From Ipomoea triloba (Eukaryota > Streptophyta > Magnoliopsida > Solanales > Convolvulaceae): a stretch of DNA of 64,000 nucleotides. Each line of letters starts with the position of its first letter. Position 1 is the first letter of the stretch. This document shows, in pieces, positions 1-11,563 of the stretch. The translations under genes were made by a program, and so were the position numbers. The stretch spans positions 7,847,960 through 7,911,959 of the forward strand of contig NC_044923.1 of assembly GCF_003576645.1 (NCBI RefSeq), read 5' to 3'. The notes under the pieces are model-generated. The model saw nothing but the letters and a program-made list of their open reading frames with translations. It was not told where the DNA came from and searched no databases.

Positions 1-60
<60 letters not shown>
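1..60. repeat. (AT)n microsatellite
   Basis: Perfect alternating AT for the first 60 bases of the window. It probably continues to the left of the window. A shorter AT run lies at about 846-858. Confidence 0.95.
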
Positions 61-64
<4 letters not shown>

Positions 65-1017
65 ATTGTGACTTTCGAGCATAATTTTCGACTATGTATC
101 GTACGGGAAGAATGCTAATTTAACAAAACAAAACAATAACCCAAAAAGAAAAAAAAATTACGTTAGATTGAAAGGTGAATATATATGTTAATTCTTCATT
201 GTAGAGTCCATTTATCTTGTGCCAGTAATCTATATTCAAGTTGTGATACAACTAAAAGAAAAAGGTCAATATATGTTGACTGTTGTATCAAACAAAGATG
301 TGATTCATATATTCTAATAGCCAGTAATTAATGTATATTTTATACATAATAGCAGGCAAACATCATTACTTTCAATAGGTTTTAGTTTCTAATCTTTACA
401 AACTTAGTTAACTAGAGTATTTTTTTTTAAGTTAAAAATTAAATTATTATAAATACAAATACTTAATATTGTTTTGAGAAATTTTAATATAATTTGTATA
501 CATTCAATGGTCACAAACAAAAGTTTTTATTTTAATTAAAATTTAAATATAATTATCACAGTGTAAAAGGTTTTATTTTTATCGCTAATAAGCCTAATTA
601 TAAGTATGATGATTGGTAAAACGGGTCTTCCTTATAAATTCCAAAGTTTTCAAACATCGAACCATAAAGTGAACCACAGGTCTAATTTCTCTCGGAGCAT
701 ATCATGTGTGTTCCACAACCAAAGACATAAGTCATAAGAATGAAAGCAGACCAGAAGCCTAAACCCACTAATGTTCCCTTGGAATAAAATCTATGATTAA
801 CTATATATAATACTAACTTTTACCAATATCATAATCCAGTCTTCTATATATATATATATGAGCGTGGCAGAAATCATAACCCGGGCTTCAGTTGCTCCTA
901 AGGTCAAAGATCTCAGGTTGGATTGCCATCCAGTTGTACAATACACGTACCGTCAGATTTCCAGGAACTTAACCTCTGATCTTTTCATGATCCACATCAG
1001 GATGATGAGGAGCATTT
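61..1017. other. 3' flank of the AAA ATPase gene
   Basis: A/T-rich DNA downstream of the minus-strand AAA ATPase gene. The part next to the stop codon at 1018-1020 is presumably its 3' UTR. I could not fix a polyadenylation site. I see no RNA gene or clear repeat between about 61 and 845. Confidence 0.5.
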
Positions 1018-4000
1018 CTACAGGAAGTATGTCAGCTGTTCCTTCTTCCTTGAACCTCCCTCCCCATATAAATTGTTCCATTGCTTCAGTTCATTCATTA
1101 TAGATCCTTCAGCTGCAAAGCTAGCAGCAACCTGTATATCACAACCCCACCCCAAAATTATTAGCTGGATTACATGAAGAACACTATCTTATCCGAAGAG
1201 AGAGAGAGAGAGAGCCTTATTACCTGATTCTTTGCCTCCATAAAATCGTCCATATTCAAAGGCCGGATGGTGATGACCCTTTCCCCTTTATCTTCATTCG
1301 CTGTCGGAGCATCTCCACAATTTGGACCTCCTTCTTGAGCCAGGCGCTTCTTTTCCTGCAGATTTCGGTATTTAATCATGAATCACAGTAGTAGGAAGAA
1401 TTAATATGAACGGAATCCTGATAATGAACTTACAACATCTTTAAGTCTTTCTTGCTTGATCAACTCTCTAACTGGCCGATATGCTGCAGTAGTGCACAAG
1501 TTCTGTTTGGAAGCATTGCAAATATTTTTCAGTGTCGTACACAAGAATATAAGCATTTAATGTAATGTATAAACACCAAACACAACCTTGAGATCACTGC
1601 CGGTGTAGCCCTCAGTCATTGTAGCAAGCTGCTTTAAGTCCAATCCTTTGCCCACTGTCTCTTTTGCCAGTAGTGTCTTTAAGATCAATTCCCTTTGTTC
1701 TAGTGTAGGTAGGCCAACCATGATTCTGTATTTTCAGAAATGACATTATTCATCATTAGTCAACCTAAAAAATAAATTAATTAAACAAGTGATTCTGTAT
1801 AATATCATGGTAAATAATGCTGCAAATGTACTTGGTACACGTGATGGTACACAGAGGGTATATTTTGCTTCAGAAAATGTAAACTAGTCCAATCTTTCTG
1901 TATGTTAAGAAAAGCTTTGTTCGTGCAAGCGTCGAGCTCTAGAATCATAAGAAGCAGCTCAATGAAGTACCAATTGAAGTCTAGTTAGAGAATAGCTCAA
2001 CTGATTCTATTTTTCCAGTCAATTAACACTAAATAAAAGTGATGGCAATAGCAAATGCTAGAGGTACCTTCTCTCGAATCGTCTAATAATTGCTTCATCA
2101 AGGTCAAATGGCCTGTTGGTTGCTGCCAGAACGAGAATTCTTTCACCTGGTTTTGTGAGTAAGCCATCCCAGTGAGACATGAACTCATTCTTTATTTTCC
2201 GCATGGCTTCATGCTCCCCAGCTCTGGAGCGCTGCCCAAGCATACTATCAACTTCATCCACAAATATAATAGTTGGGGAAACCTTGGCTGCCAGAGTGAA
2301 TAAGGCGCGCACATTCTTCTCATCTTCGCCGAACCACTTAGATGTAATGGTTGACATAGACACATTAATGAAACTTGCTCCAGCTTCCTTTGCAATGGCC
2401 TTGGCCAGCATTGTCTTCCCTGTGCCTGGCGGGCCAAAAAGCAGGATACCTCTGCATGGTTTTAACAGACCACCTGTGAACAGGTCCGGTCTCCGTAAAG
2501 GTAGCATCACCAACTCGTGAAGAGATTCTTTGATCTCATCTAAGGCACCAATATCAGCAAATGTTACACCAATCTCTTTAGCTGGTATGACTTCGGGTCT
2601 TATACGCTTCTCGAATTCATTGTCAGGAGGAACTTCCTGATACCATCAGCAAGATGAGAATTGAGATACCATCGTAATAAGGAAATGAAAAATCTAGAAA
2701 ACCATAAGCAGAATGCTTACCGGAGCTTTTACTGCAGTGCCTGAACTGGTGGCATCCTTTGTAGTGGGAGCTGGAGCTGTGGATCCTGTTTCAGGTTTGC
2801 TTTCAGGAGCTGTTGAGCTTTCTGCTTTTGTTTCTGGTCCCTTGCTGCCTTTTTCCCCACTCTGTGTCTCCTATTGAAAGCAAGGAAATGAAACTGAGTT
2901 CCAAAGTTGTTACATTCCTTACGCATGTCCACAAAAAAAAATTAAAAAGTAAAAATAAAGACTCAACCTTGGATAATTCCGCTTTTGATTCAAGCTTTAG
3001 GGTATCCTTTCCTGCAGCAGATTTTTCTTCCTTGAATATGTTCATCCCATGTGACAAACTATTTAATTAAAAAGGGCATCAAGTCAGAGGATTCTTTGCA
3101 AGAAGAACACAAGTCAACAGAAAAATAAAATAAAATGAGAGGAGGTAATGGGGTTAAGTGCGAGTTAATTAAGACCTTGTTGATGAAATTACAAGCTTTC
3201 CATTTCGGTACTCTGGGTCCTTGGTATTCATAAGATGGTATGAAATTGCTGATACCACAACTTCTTCAATATAGTTACTGAGGGCCATTGTGTCTGCCAT
3301 GCAGATAGAACCAAGATCATCACACTCAATATCATTAGCTGCCAGTACTTCCATTATGTGGTTTTTGTTATCCTGATACTGTATCATCTTCATGTCCTCT
3401 TCCAGCTGAGAATTCCAGCTGACAAGATGAGTTTCTTCTTCTGGTGGTTTAATTTCAATGTTATAAGGAAACACAGAAGAAAGCCTCTCATCTAGTTCTC
3501 TGTAGTCATCTCCAGGATCCACAATTCTTGAACCAAGGATCAATACTGATCCAGACAATCTCCTTAACATTTTCTGTAGCAAGATGTATACTTTTTCTGA
3601 TCTACAAAGGAGCTTTTCAGCATCCCTAAGATACAGAACAATAGGACATGTTTTGGACACTTTAACCAGAACCTAACAAAATAAGAAACATAAGTTACCA
3701 AAGGGATGCATATTGACAAAACAGTATCCAGCCCATATCAATACCTTATAAAGTGCCTGTATTAGAAGCTTCTCATCAAAAGACAAGCTACTGGTGCGCA
3801 TAAGTGGACCTGTAAAAATGTGTAATTCATTTCAGAACTAGAATTTGAAATAAATTTTTTTGCAGTGATGCACTTCAAATATAAAGAACCTGGATTTGAT
3901 GTAGTGCTGTATGAAGTAAGATTGTTCATATTAGCTGAGGCAGATGAATTCCTTCGCAAAGTTGTAGGATTTGAGGAGCCTTCTATTCCCCTATAGGCAT

Positions 4001-5638
4001 TGCAGGCAAAAGGAAAAATCAGGATATGCACAGAAGAGGATAAAGGAGAAAAGAGTCCAAATCTACACTAGCAAGCCAGGAGAAAGACAATGTCATACTT
4101 TGATGGAATATCTACTCCGCTACTCTGCCTACGCAATGTACCTGCAGAAGAACACACTCAAACAATTAATATATGGAGTGGAAAAATAGAAGAGCATGAA
4201 AAAGAATTCCATAACTCTAGTCCTAAATCCTCCACCCCAACTTATACTGAACGGCACAATATTGAAAATCAATTCCAGAAGACAGTACATGGCATAAAAG
4301 GAAAGGCATTCTAAAAATGGAGTTGGCGCTAACTATTTACATGTAGATGATCAAGGTTAGCATGTCAAACAGAACAACACTTTAAGAAAGTAAGATGATA
4401 CGACAATACCTTTCTTTTCCTCCTTTGGCTGAAGGATGGAGAAAGATCCAAGCAAGTCTGACATTCGATTCAATGTTGTCTCAGATATGGACCTCTTAAA
4501 AGACTACAGGAACAGACAATAGCAACAAAGTAGTCAAGTAGAATATCAATGATCTTCTATCTGAGGATAAGGGCAGTTGATGCAGAAACAGGCATATAGA
4601 AATTAGAGAATATAATGCTTTAGAAACTTACAGATTCATTTCTAGAACTTCCATATTTGCTCTGAACCTATGCAAGGCAAACAAACCACAGAGTTTAGCA
4701 CACGAAAAATGCAATTATGTTTCATGGCTAATACAAAACTTACCTTCAGTGAAAAATCAGTTACATCCAGCAATAACAACTTCGCTCCAAAGTAATGAGC
4801 CAAAGCCTTGGCGAGCATTTGCTGGTACAACTCTGGAAGAAAAAACCATGCAGTTAACCACTAAACATCAAATGAATAACAGATAAAGAAAAGAACTCAA
4901 GCATGGCTAAGATAACAAACCAGCAGGTCCTGAGAGCAAGATTGTTCGACTTGCAGGGGAGAGGTTTCGTGTATGCTTAGCAAAATCGGCACTTTTCAAA
5001 TGAACAAAGGCTGCACTTGTTAGCAAGGCCCGTGTCTGTTCACTGTCATCAGATCACAATAAATAATGGAAATCAATTTCCCAGTGCTAAAGACCACCAA
5101 ACATCTTCACTGGAGCAATTAACCAGTAATCTGGCATGCAATCACCAAAAAATTGGCCAATTCTAATTGAAAAAGATGTTGGTAAAAATGATCTAGACTA
5201 GTTTTCCTCAGTGTAATTGTAACCAAAGCAAAGAACAGCGAACACTTGAGCAATCAAATTATCAATCGATTTTGATAATTGTAAATCCACTGGAGTAGTC
5301 ACAGATTAGGGAAAACACAGAGATCAAATAAAAGCATACAAACGAGCAAGAATACACTTTCCTCAGTGAGAGAGATGATAAATAAAATAAAATAATTGAG
5401 CAAGCAATTAGTATTTGTAGTTGTACCTCAAGTAATACGGAAATTCATCGAAGGTTACTTTGCTGTCTCTACCATCAACAATGGTATTAAGCATCTCCTG
5501 CTCCATAATATCCACCGTAACGGGGTTTGAAGAGGAACCCGTCCATTTGCTTACCGTCTGCCCTGAAGCCAGCCCAATGCCAACTCCAACTCCAACTCCC
5601 ACACCCAAAGCTGATAGAAATAGATTCTTCTGATCCAT
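1018..5638 (-). CDS. Plant AAA-type ATPase (DAA1-like family), 16 exons
   Basis: Spliced minus-strand gene, 840 residues. Exons, all with GT/AG borders and consistent phase: 5638-5427, 5042-4921, 4832-4744, 4667-4632, 4503-4410, 4141-4099, 3990-3890, 3809-3745, 3672-3176, 3058-2968, 2870-2721, 2636-2068, 1725-1587, 1502-1434, 1355-1224, 1131-1018. A hydrophobic Gly/Val segment follows the start (NLFLSALGVGVGVGVGIG, residues 5-22), possibly a membrane anchor. The C-terminal AAA domain has Walker A GPPGTGKT (568-575), Walker B IIFVDE (623-628) and the arginine-finger stretch RRFERR (685-690). An N-terminal AAA-like region is degenerate: GPAE (109-112) replaces the P-loop, and IVLYLRDAEK (265-274) recalls a Walker B strand. 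A Lys/Glu/Ser/Thr-rich linker lies at about 450-500. From memory the sequence and length match the Arabidopsis family At1g64110 (DAA1), At4g28000 and At5g52882. Members are predicted ATP-driven remodelling enzymes; the substrate is not known to me. No frameshift or internal stop was found, so the gene looks functional. Confidence 0.95.
1197..1214. repeat. (GA)n microsatellite in last intron
   Basis: A short GA/AG run inside the last intron of the AAA ATPase gene, about 10 bases from the donor site of exon 15. On the transcribed strand it is a (CT)n pyrimidine tract. Confidence 0.8.
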
Positions 5639-6290
5639 CACTCAACGAAGAAAAACAAACTTAACTAATTTGTTCACACACACACTTCACACGATAAACA
5701 GAACAACGCAAAGTCGATCTAATTTAACTATTTGTAAAACAAATAATTAACAACAAAAATAAAAAGTTTATTTTCTCTATTAAATTTCTGATATCCGAAA
5801 AAGGAACACGGTTCTTCAGCTCGAAAAATGATCGAGGCGCCTCCGATTCCGATCCCTGCTCTCCGCCGCCGCCGCAGTCTTTGCTAAATGAAGTTTGTGA
5901 TTCTATAGAACAGAGTAGAGTTGTAAAACTACGTTAATTTACGCGCGCACGTACATAGCAACTAGTGGATCTCTAAGTTAAAGGTCGTGGAAATGGAAAC
6001 TCCGGCAAGTTTTCAACGATTCAAGCGGCGGAGAACGGTGGTCGAGAGCAACAAAAGACAAAAGAAGTACAAAATGATAGCGGCGAGTGAGGCGGTTAAG
6101 AAAATCTGTAATTAGTTCCCGCTATTTCAGGCTTCGGGTTTTGAAGGGTGAGGAGTGGGGCCCCTGGGTTCCACTTACGTGGAGAAACTACTGTCGAGAG
6201 GGCGGCGATGCAGTAAATTTTAGGTTGTGCTTAGCTCGTGGTTAGACGCAAGAATAATGAGAATCAACGTTATTCATATTATTTGAATGA
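5639..6290 (-). promoter_or_regulatory. 5' flank and probable 5' UTR/promoter of AAA gene
   Basis: Upstream of the ATG at 5638. The stretch 5700-5780 is A/T-rich. A short GC-rich patch with a CCG run lies at about 5835-5880, and a more GC-balanced segment at 5940-6260. This is the expected place for the 5' UTR and core promoter. No TATA box or transcription start could be assigned with confidence. Confidence 0.4.
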
Positions 6291-6735
6291 TAATTTTTTT
6301 AAAAATGGATCACACTTGTATAAGATAGTTTCACGAATTTTTATTCATAAAATGAATCACGTCCAATTAGTTTAATATAAAAATGTAATACTTATACTAA
6401 TCATGAATAACGTTTTTGTTATTTATAAAAATGTAATATTTTAACATTGTAATGCAAAAATGATACATTTTTCATCAACAGTATTATATTTTTCTTTATA
6501 AGTAATATTGGCAAGTATGTGTTACTAAGAAAAAAATGTAATATTTATGTGGAAAATGTAATACTTAATTTTAAACTAAAATATAAAAGTATTACTTTTT
6601 TTTTTTTCAAAAGAAAAGTAATAAACATTTTATTCTTGATTAGAATTATATTTTTCAGTATAATTATTATTTTTTCATCTTGACCAAATCTGTCTCAAGA
6701 CAAGGATCCGTGAGACTATTTCACACAAATATTTG
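6290..6735. repeat. A/T-rich dispersed repeat with weak inverted ends
   Basis: Rich in variants of aaaatgtaatact. The left part (about 6306-6340, ggatcacacttgtataag) is an imperfect reverse complement of the right part (about 6700-6735). A related copy lies at about 16800-17165, where cacaagtgtgacatga ends the element. Probably a MITE-like family; the boundaries are approximate. Confidence 0.45.
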
Positions 6736-6807
6736 TCTTTTAAAATATATGTATAGGATTTTATTACCTTTATAATTAAAAAACTACATTACCTAATTTA
6801 AAGAATT

Positions 6808-7187
6808 AATTCTATTTTTTGTCATAAAGTTATAGGTGACAGCTCACCTTTGATCCTTCTTTTTCAGAACATCTTCATTTTGTTCTAGCTAGTATTATTG
6901 TGGCATGACCATTTTTTGTCTTCTATCAACAAAATAGAATGACATTTCAATCTTTTTTTATACAAAGTGAGTTGATCCGTTATATATATTTTTATTTTTA
7001 TTTTTTAAAAAAATTCATAATTAAATACATAAATGTCTTTGTATTTTACTGAATTTAAACGATTTTGTTGATGGAGGACCAAAAATGGTCATGCCACAAT
7101 AATACTAGGACAAAATGTGAATATTCTAAAAAATAAAAAATAAAAGCGGACTGTCACTTATATATCTAGGACTAAAAATAGAATAAA
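6808..7187. mobile_element. Foldback (inverted-repeat) MITE
   Basis: Two long inverted arms. The left arm holds ttattgtggcatgaccattt (about 6890-6915). The right arm holds its reverse complement around catgccacaataatac (about 7089-7106). The outer parts also pair: ttataggtgacag on the left and ctgtcacttata on the right. The outermost similarity (attctattttt / aaaaatagaat) gives the approximate limits. There is no coding capacity, and no target duplication could be assigned. Confidence 0.65.
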
Positions 7188-7501
7188 CTCTAACTTAAAT
7201 CATGTATCATTCTATTAATTCAATCTAATTCGTCTTCAGTTCATTGTCTCCTCACTACATAGAATTAATACTTTTAGATTTTAGTTTTTATTTTTATTTT
7301 TTGTTCATATTAGTTCTTGTGATTTTATCATATTAAAATATTAAATCAAATCCCTTGATTTTTTTGTTTGTTTTTTTTTAATTTTAAAAATATTTATTCC
7401 AATTATAAAGTCATACTTCTAATTCCAATATTGATAATCATTATAATTCCAACATATTGTTGAACATGAAATATACTTTCACAAAAATTCATTCTAATTA
7501 C

Positions 7502-7912
7502 CATGGTTGAAAAAATCGCTAGGCGCTCGGGGAGCGCCTAGCGCTTAGGACGCCTAGCCGGGGATTAATCGGCGCCTAGGCGTCCGTGTATTTTGTTTTT
7601 AATTTTTTTTAAAAAAAATTTGTTTAAGTATTTTTAATTTTTTAAACACTAATAATTATAAATTATATAATACTTTAATAGTCAATACTAAAATATTAAA
7701 TATTAACCTAAAAAATATCTAAAGTTTGTACAATTTAGGATTATTTCGCTCAAAACGATATTGTTTTAAGTGAAATAACCCATTAAAAAAAATGAACAAT
7801 AGTTAATTGACCGACTAGAAAGCTTAGTCGGTCTAGTCGACGCCTAGGTGGGTAGCGCCTAAGCAACCTAGGCGGTGCTTTGGCGGCCTAGGCGGGGATT
7901 TTTGCAACACTG
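7502..7912. mobile_element. Non-autonomous hAT-type MITE with 8-bp TSD
   Basis: A 411-bp element flanked by the direct repeat CTAATTAC (7494-7501 and 7913-7920), the 8-bp target duplication typical of hAT transposons. The ends are imperfect inverted repeats: CATGGTTGAAAAAATC on the left and CAGTGTTGCAAAAATC read inward from the right. Subterminal regions are full of cgcctaggcg-type palindromic motifs (7518-7585 and 7838-7892), far more GC-rich than the A/T-rich centre. There is no ORF, so it must have been mobilised in trans. Confidence 0.85.
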
Positions 7913-8187
7913 CTAATTACCAAGTATTTGATTAACATTTCGGTTCCAATTCTGATGATGATTTTTCCCATTAAATTTTTATATTTGATTATTATATAAT
8001 TTTTTTTTATTAATTGATAGTAAAATTAATTAATTCATGAATTACTAAAAAATTAAAACAAAAATTAAACTGTTTGACATTTTATCTTAGATAGTGAATG
8101 TAAGTTGTGATTTTAGCAACAAAAAAAAACATTATTTTATCTTAAAAAAAACATTATTTTTTGTTAGATTAATGTTAGAAAGTTTTT

Positions 8188-8303
8188 GTCAAAGGCGTTG
8201 TGGTCAAGCGGCATCCAATGTACACTCCCATGTGGAAGGGAGTGGGTTCGAGCCTTAGTGGAGGCAATCCTACATTGTAACCGAGTCAGTAGACCTAAAA
8301 ATA
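8188..8303 (+). mobile_element. tRNA-derived SINE, copy 1
   Basis: Has a Pol III A-box-like tggtcaagcgg near its start and a perfect B box in gggttcgagcct. It is flanked by a 17-bp perfect target duplication, aatgttagaaagttttt (8171-8187 and 8304-8320). It shares its 5' body (rule: ttgtggtc..gtggca, then ttcaagcct-agtggaggcaa) with four other copies in the window. Confidence 0.85.
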
Positions 8304-8353
8304 AATGTTAGAAAGTTTTTTTTTTCATTTCTTAAATATTAAATCAGAAAAAA

Positions 8354-8400
8354 GTGTATAACACGTATATTTTTTTTGAAAACGTGTATAACACGTATAT
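8354..8400. repeat. 17-bp direct duplication
   Basis: gtgtataacacgtatat occurs at 8354-8370 and again at 8384-8400, separated by 13 bases. It could be a slippage product or a target duplication left by an excised or very short insertion. Confidence 0.6.
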
Positions 8401-8486
8401 ATATTATGGACAATTGTATTACTCAAAGGAAAATACATATTGTATTTAGAGGGGGTAAAACTTATATAATTTTGATTATTTTATGA

Positions 8487-8649
8487 GTTAAGGCCTTGTG
8501 GTCAAGTGGCATGAAGTGATTCTCCCAAGTGGGAGGTCATGGGTTCAAGCCTCAGTGGGGGCAATGTTGACTTTGTTAGGCTTCGGTAGGTTGAGAGAGT
8601 ATATGGACAAATACTACATGTAACATGGTCAATAGTATTCAAAAAAAAA
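8487..8649 (+). mobile_element. tRNA-derived SINE, copy 2 (long form)
   Basis: A box tggtcaagtgg and B box gggttcaagcct are both present. The tail region includes ggttgagagagtatatg and ends in an A-run. It is flanked by the 13-bp duplication gattattttatga (8474-8486 and 8650-8662). Together with copy 5 it represents the full-length form of about 160 bp. Confidence 0.85.
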
Positions 8650-8662
8650 GATTATTTTATGA

Positions 8663-10848
8663 AATAATAAAATAGAAAATGTAAAATTTTTTTTTCTTGC
8701 TAATCAACTTGTGTTATGTCAATAATAAATTTAAAAAGAATTTAGACAATTCAACTTGGTAGGTCCGGTATTTCACAAATAATCTATAAAAGAAATGATT
8801 TTTTAATTAATATTATGTAGTCTAGGAATATTATTCATGTTTGATAAATAATCAACCTATTAGCCAATTTTGACTTATTTGACTACTATTAGTTGTTTGA
8901 CTTGGTTAAAAAATTAATATAAATGTTTGGTTAATAAGCTTTATGTAACTCTAAAATACTAAAATTCAAAAGGCTACTCAAAATAAATTTTTCAATTAGC
9001 TTTTTGAGAAAATAAATTATACCAAACAGCTATCAGCTAACAACTAATTACCAAACACCTTTCTATAATTAACTAAAGTTATTAACTAATCATACCTTCT
9101 AACCCAATCAGCTAAAATCTATCTACTAAACAGAGTCTATATAATTATTTTAGTAGTTGTGGTAGTAATATTTCAAACGAAAATAAGAAAAATAGTAGTT
9201 TTAATAATCTTGTAGTCTAGTAATACGAAATGACCATTTTAAATGAGAAGTCATGTATTTGAGTTCTAATAAAACATTATTAATTTTTTATACTTCAATA
9301 AATTAAGAAATTAGCTATGAACATATATTACATCCGTGTTAGTAATACTAAACAAAAGGATAGTAGTACTAAACAAAAGGAGTAGTAATATTTGGTGTGA
9401 GAAATTTAATATTTTCTTAACGTAGGAGATTGGTGGGGTGGCAGAACAAAAACATTTTTCGAGAAGATCATAAACATTGAATCCAACCGCCTCAGTCGCA
9501 TGATACGCCGATATGGATAGCCAATGAAGATTCAACTAGGAATAATCTAGAGATTCCTTTTACTAAAAAAGGCAGGGAATAATGGAATATGTTGTATTTA
9601 CTTTCTTATCCCTTATCTTGTTGATATAAAATTCTATTTTTGGCAAGTGGGTTAGTTGTACTTTGGGGTGTGTACAAGGCCACTTGCCTAATCAAAACTG
9701 TTCGTTTCATCACTCTGATTTTATTGTTCCTTATCTGTACTCTTTCCTTATATTTTACTCCTCAGCTTTATTTATTTATTTATTTACGTATCCAAAAAAA
9801 AAAAAAATTTACTTACAATCAGTTTGGTTGGCATAAATAATTGTACACTTTACCTCTTAAGAAAAGTTAAGAATTCGAACTCCATTTTATATGAAAAATT
9901 TAATTTTGATCAGTACTTTATTCTTTAATTGAATCGAAAATAAAAAATTAATTTAAATATAATATAGATTTAAAGATGTTTCTTACAATTAAAACTTGCT
10001 CAGAACACTTCGTAGTCTAATCAAAAGAAATACTTGCTTGCCAAACTAACCCTTCGAAAATATATTAATGCTTATTACTTAAAACCTAGCATGATATATA
10101 GTAACAGACGAAGAGTCTAAGAGGTAATATCTTTTTTTTTTTTTAAACAATAGTCATAAAGGCAGGGAAGAAACTGGACAAGCTATTTAAGATAGATTTA
10201 CATTTATCAACATGATGCATTAACACGACATGAAACTGTACACAAAAATAACAAATTAGTGTTTAGCTTTAAGTCCCTTAATGTGTCATGTGTTGTTAAT
10301 GGATTGACCCATTAATGACCTGTTGTATTTGTGTCTTAACGGGTCAACCCGTTAAACATATTAAGAACACGTTTAACCAATTAATATTATCGTGTTAATC
10401 TGTTTACACAAATTTGTTTATAACATGCTAAAAAGTAAAAACCCATTATTGTTATTTAATATAAAAGGAAAGATAAAAACTTAAAACCCCTAAAGACTTG
10501 GATTTAGGACAAACCGAATTGAATAAGATTACAGAAGGCCAAGACCCTACACCAATTATTGATGTTCAACAATATAAAATTTGAATATTCATTGTGTTCA
10601 ATTTTATTCTAAAAATTATTATCAACTTCTTTAATTATAATTTTTGGATGTTATTTTTATCATTTTATGAATGTTATTGACATGGTAATTGGGTAAATAT
10701 CTGATTCGGAACCACCAGAGAAAAGCAAGCGGGCACGGGGAAGTCAATGGTCACATAGCAATGCATTTACTCCGACATATTAAAGAGATAGAATAATTAC
10801 TCCAACAGCTCTCCGGCCATTATTACTACCCAGTACTCAATGTAGGGG
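8663..10848. other. A/T-rich intergenic DNA
   Basis: No gene, RNA or bounded transposon could be supported here. The segment at about 8850-9130 contains repeated themes of the type 'accaaac..agct' that resemble a decayed MITE. The segment 10270-10430 contains gggtcaacccgtt, a motif that recurs in more degraded form at about 11960-12150 on the far side of the Mutator-like element, so both may be remnants of one older repeat. Confidence 0.4.
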
Positions 10849-10865
10849 GGCCCTTATGAGTAATC

Positions 10866-11563
10866 ATTATACCCTGCACCACGGTGCACATAGCAATGTG
10901 CATCACGTACGTAAACGACGTCGTTTCGATGTTTGTGGACGCGGACGCGAATGACTCTAGGGAAGTCATTATCTATAATACACATAATCATTATCTAGAA
11001 TACACAGAACGTTTGCCTATAATACACAAAATGTTTGTCCAAAATACACAGAATATTGACACAAAATACACAGATGTTAGTGGACGCGGACGCGAATGAC
11101 TCCAGTGAATTCATTATCTATAATACACATAATCATCATTATCTAGAATACACAGAACGTTTGCCTAGAATACACAGAATGTTTGCCGAGAATACACAGA
11201 ATATTGACACAAAATACATAGAACTCATTCTCCTAACATTCGAATGCACAAACACATCACAACCTGTGTTAATAATATGAATACACAGAATATTGACACA
11301 AAATACACAGAACTCATCCTCCTAAACATTCGAATGCACAAACACATCACAACATGTGTTACTAACATGAACACACAGAACGGTTGCCTAGAATACATAG
11401 AATGATTGCCTGGAATACACAGAATATTAACATAAATACAAAGATAGGGCGAAACAGGAAACGTGATTTCCAAAAAAACGGACGGTCAGTTTATAATGCT
11501 CAAAACGACGTCGTTTACGTACGTGGTGCACATTGCTATGTGAACCGTGGTACACGGTATAAT
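10866..11563. mobile_element. Mutator-like MITE with about 61-bp TIRs
   Basis: Left terminal repeat 10866-10926 and right terminal repeat 11503-11563 are near-perfect reverse complements, with shared blocks such as cacatagcaatgtgca and acgtacgtaaacgacgtcg. Flanking 9-mers ttatgagta (left) and ttatgagga (right) differ by one base and may be the 9-bp target duplication of a Mutator-like element; the exact ends are uncertain by about 10-15 bases. The interior has no ORF of note and is made of repeats containing atacacagaa. Confidence 0.75.
10929..11390. repeat. Internal tandem repeats of the Mutator-like MITE
   Basis: A block of about 148 bp beginning at the motif tggacgcggacgcgaatgac is duplicated (about 10934-11080 and 11081-11222). 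A second block of about 88 bp containing cattcgaatgcacaaacaca is also duplicated (about 11194-11280 and 11281-11369). Within these blocks the short motif aatacacagaa recurs many times. Confidence 0.75.

Noticed and set aside
2058..3070. Several short frames overlapping the AAA ATPase exons on both strands
   Set aside because: They are other-frame shadows of exons 9-12 or include intron sequence; the spliced model explains the region.
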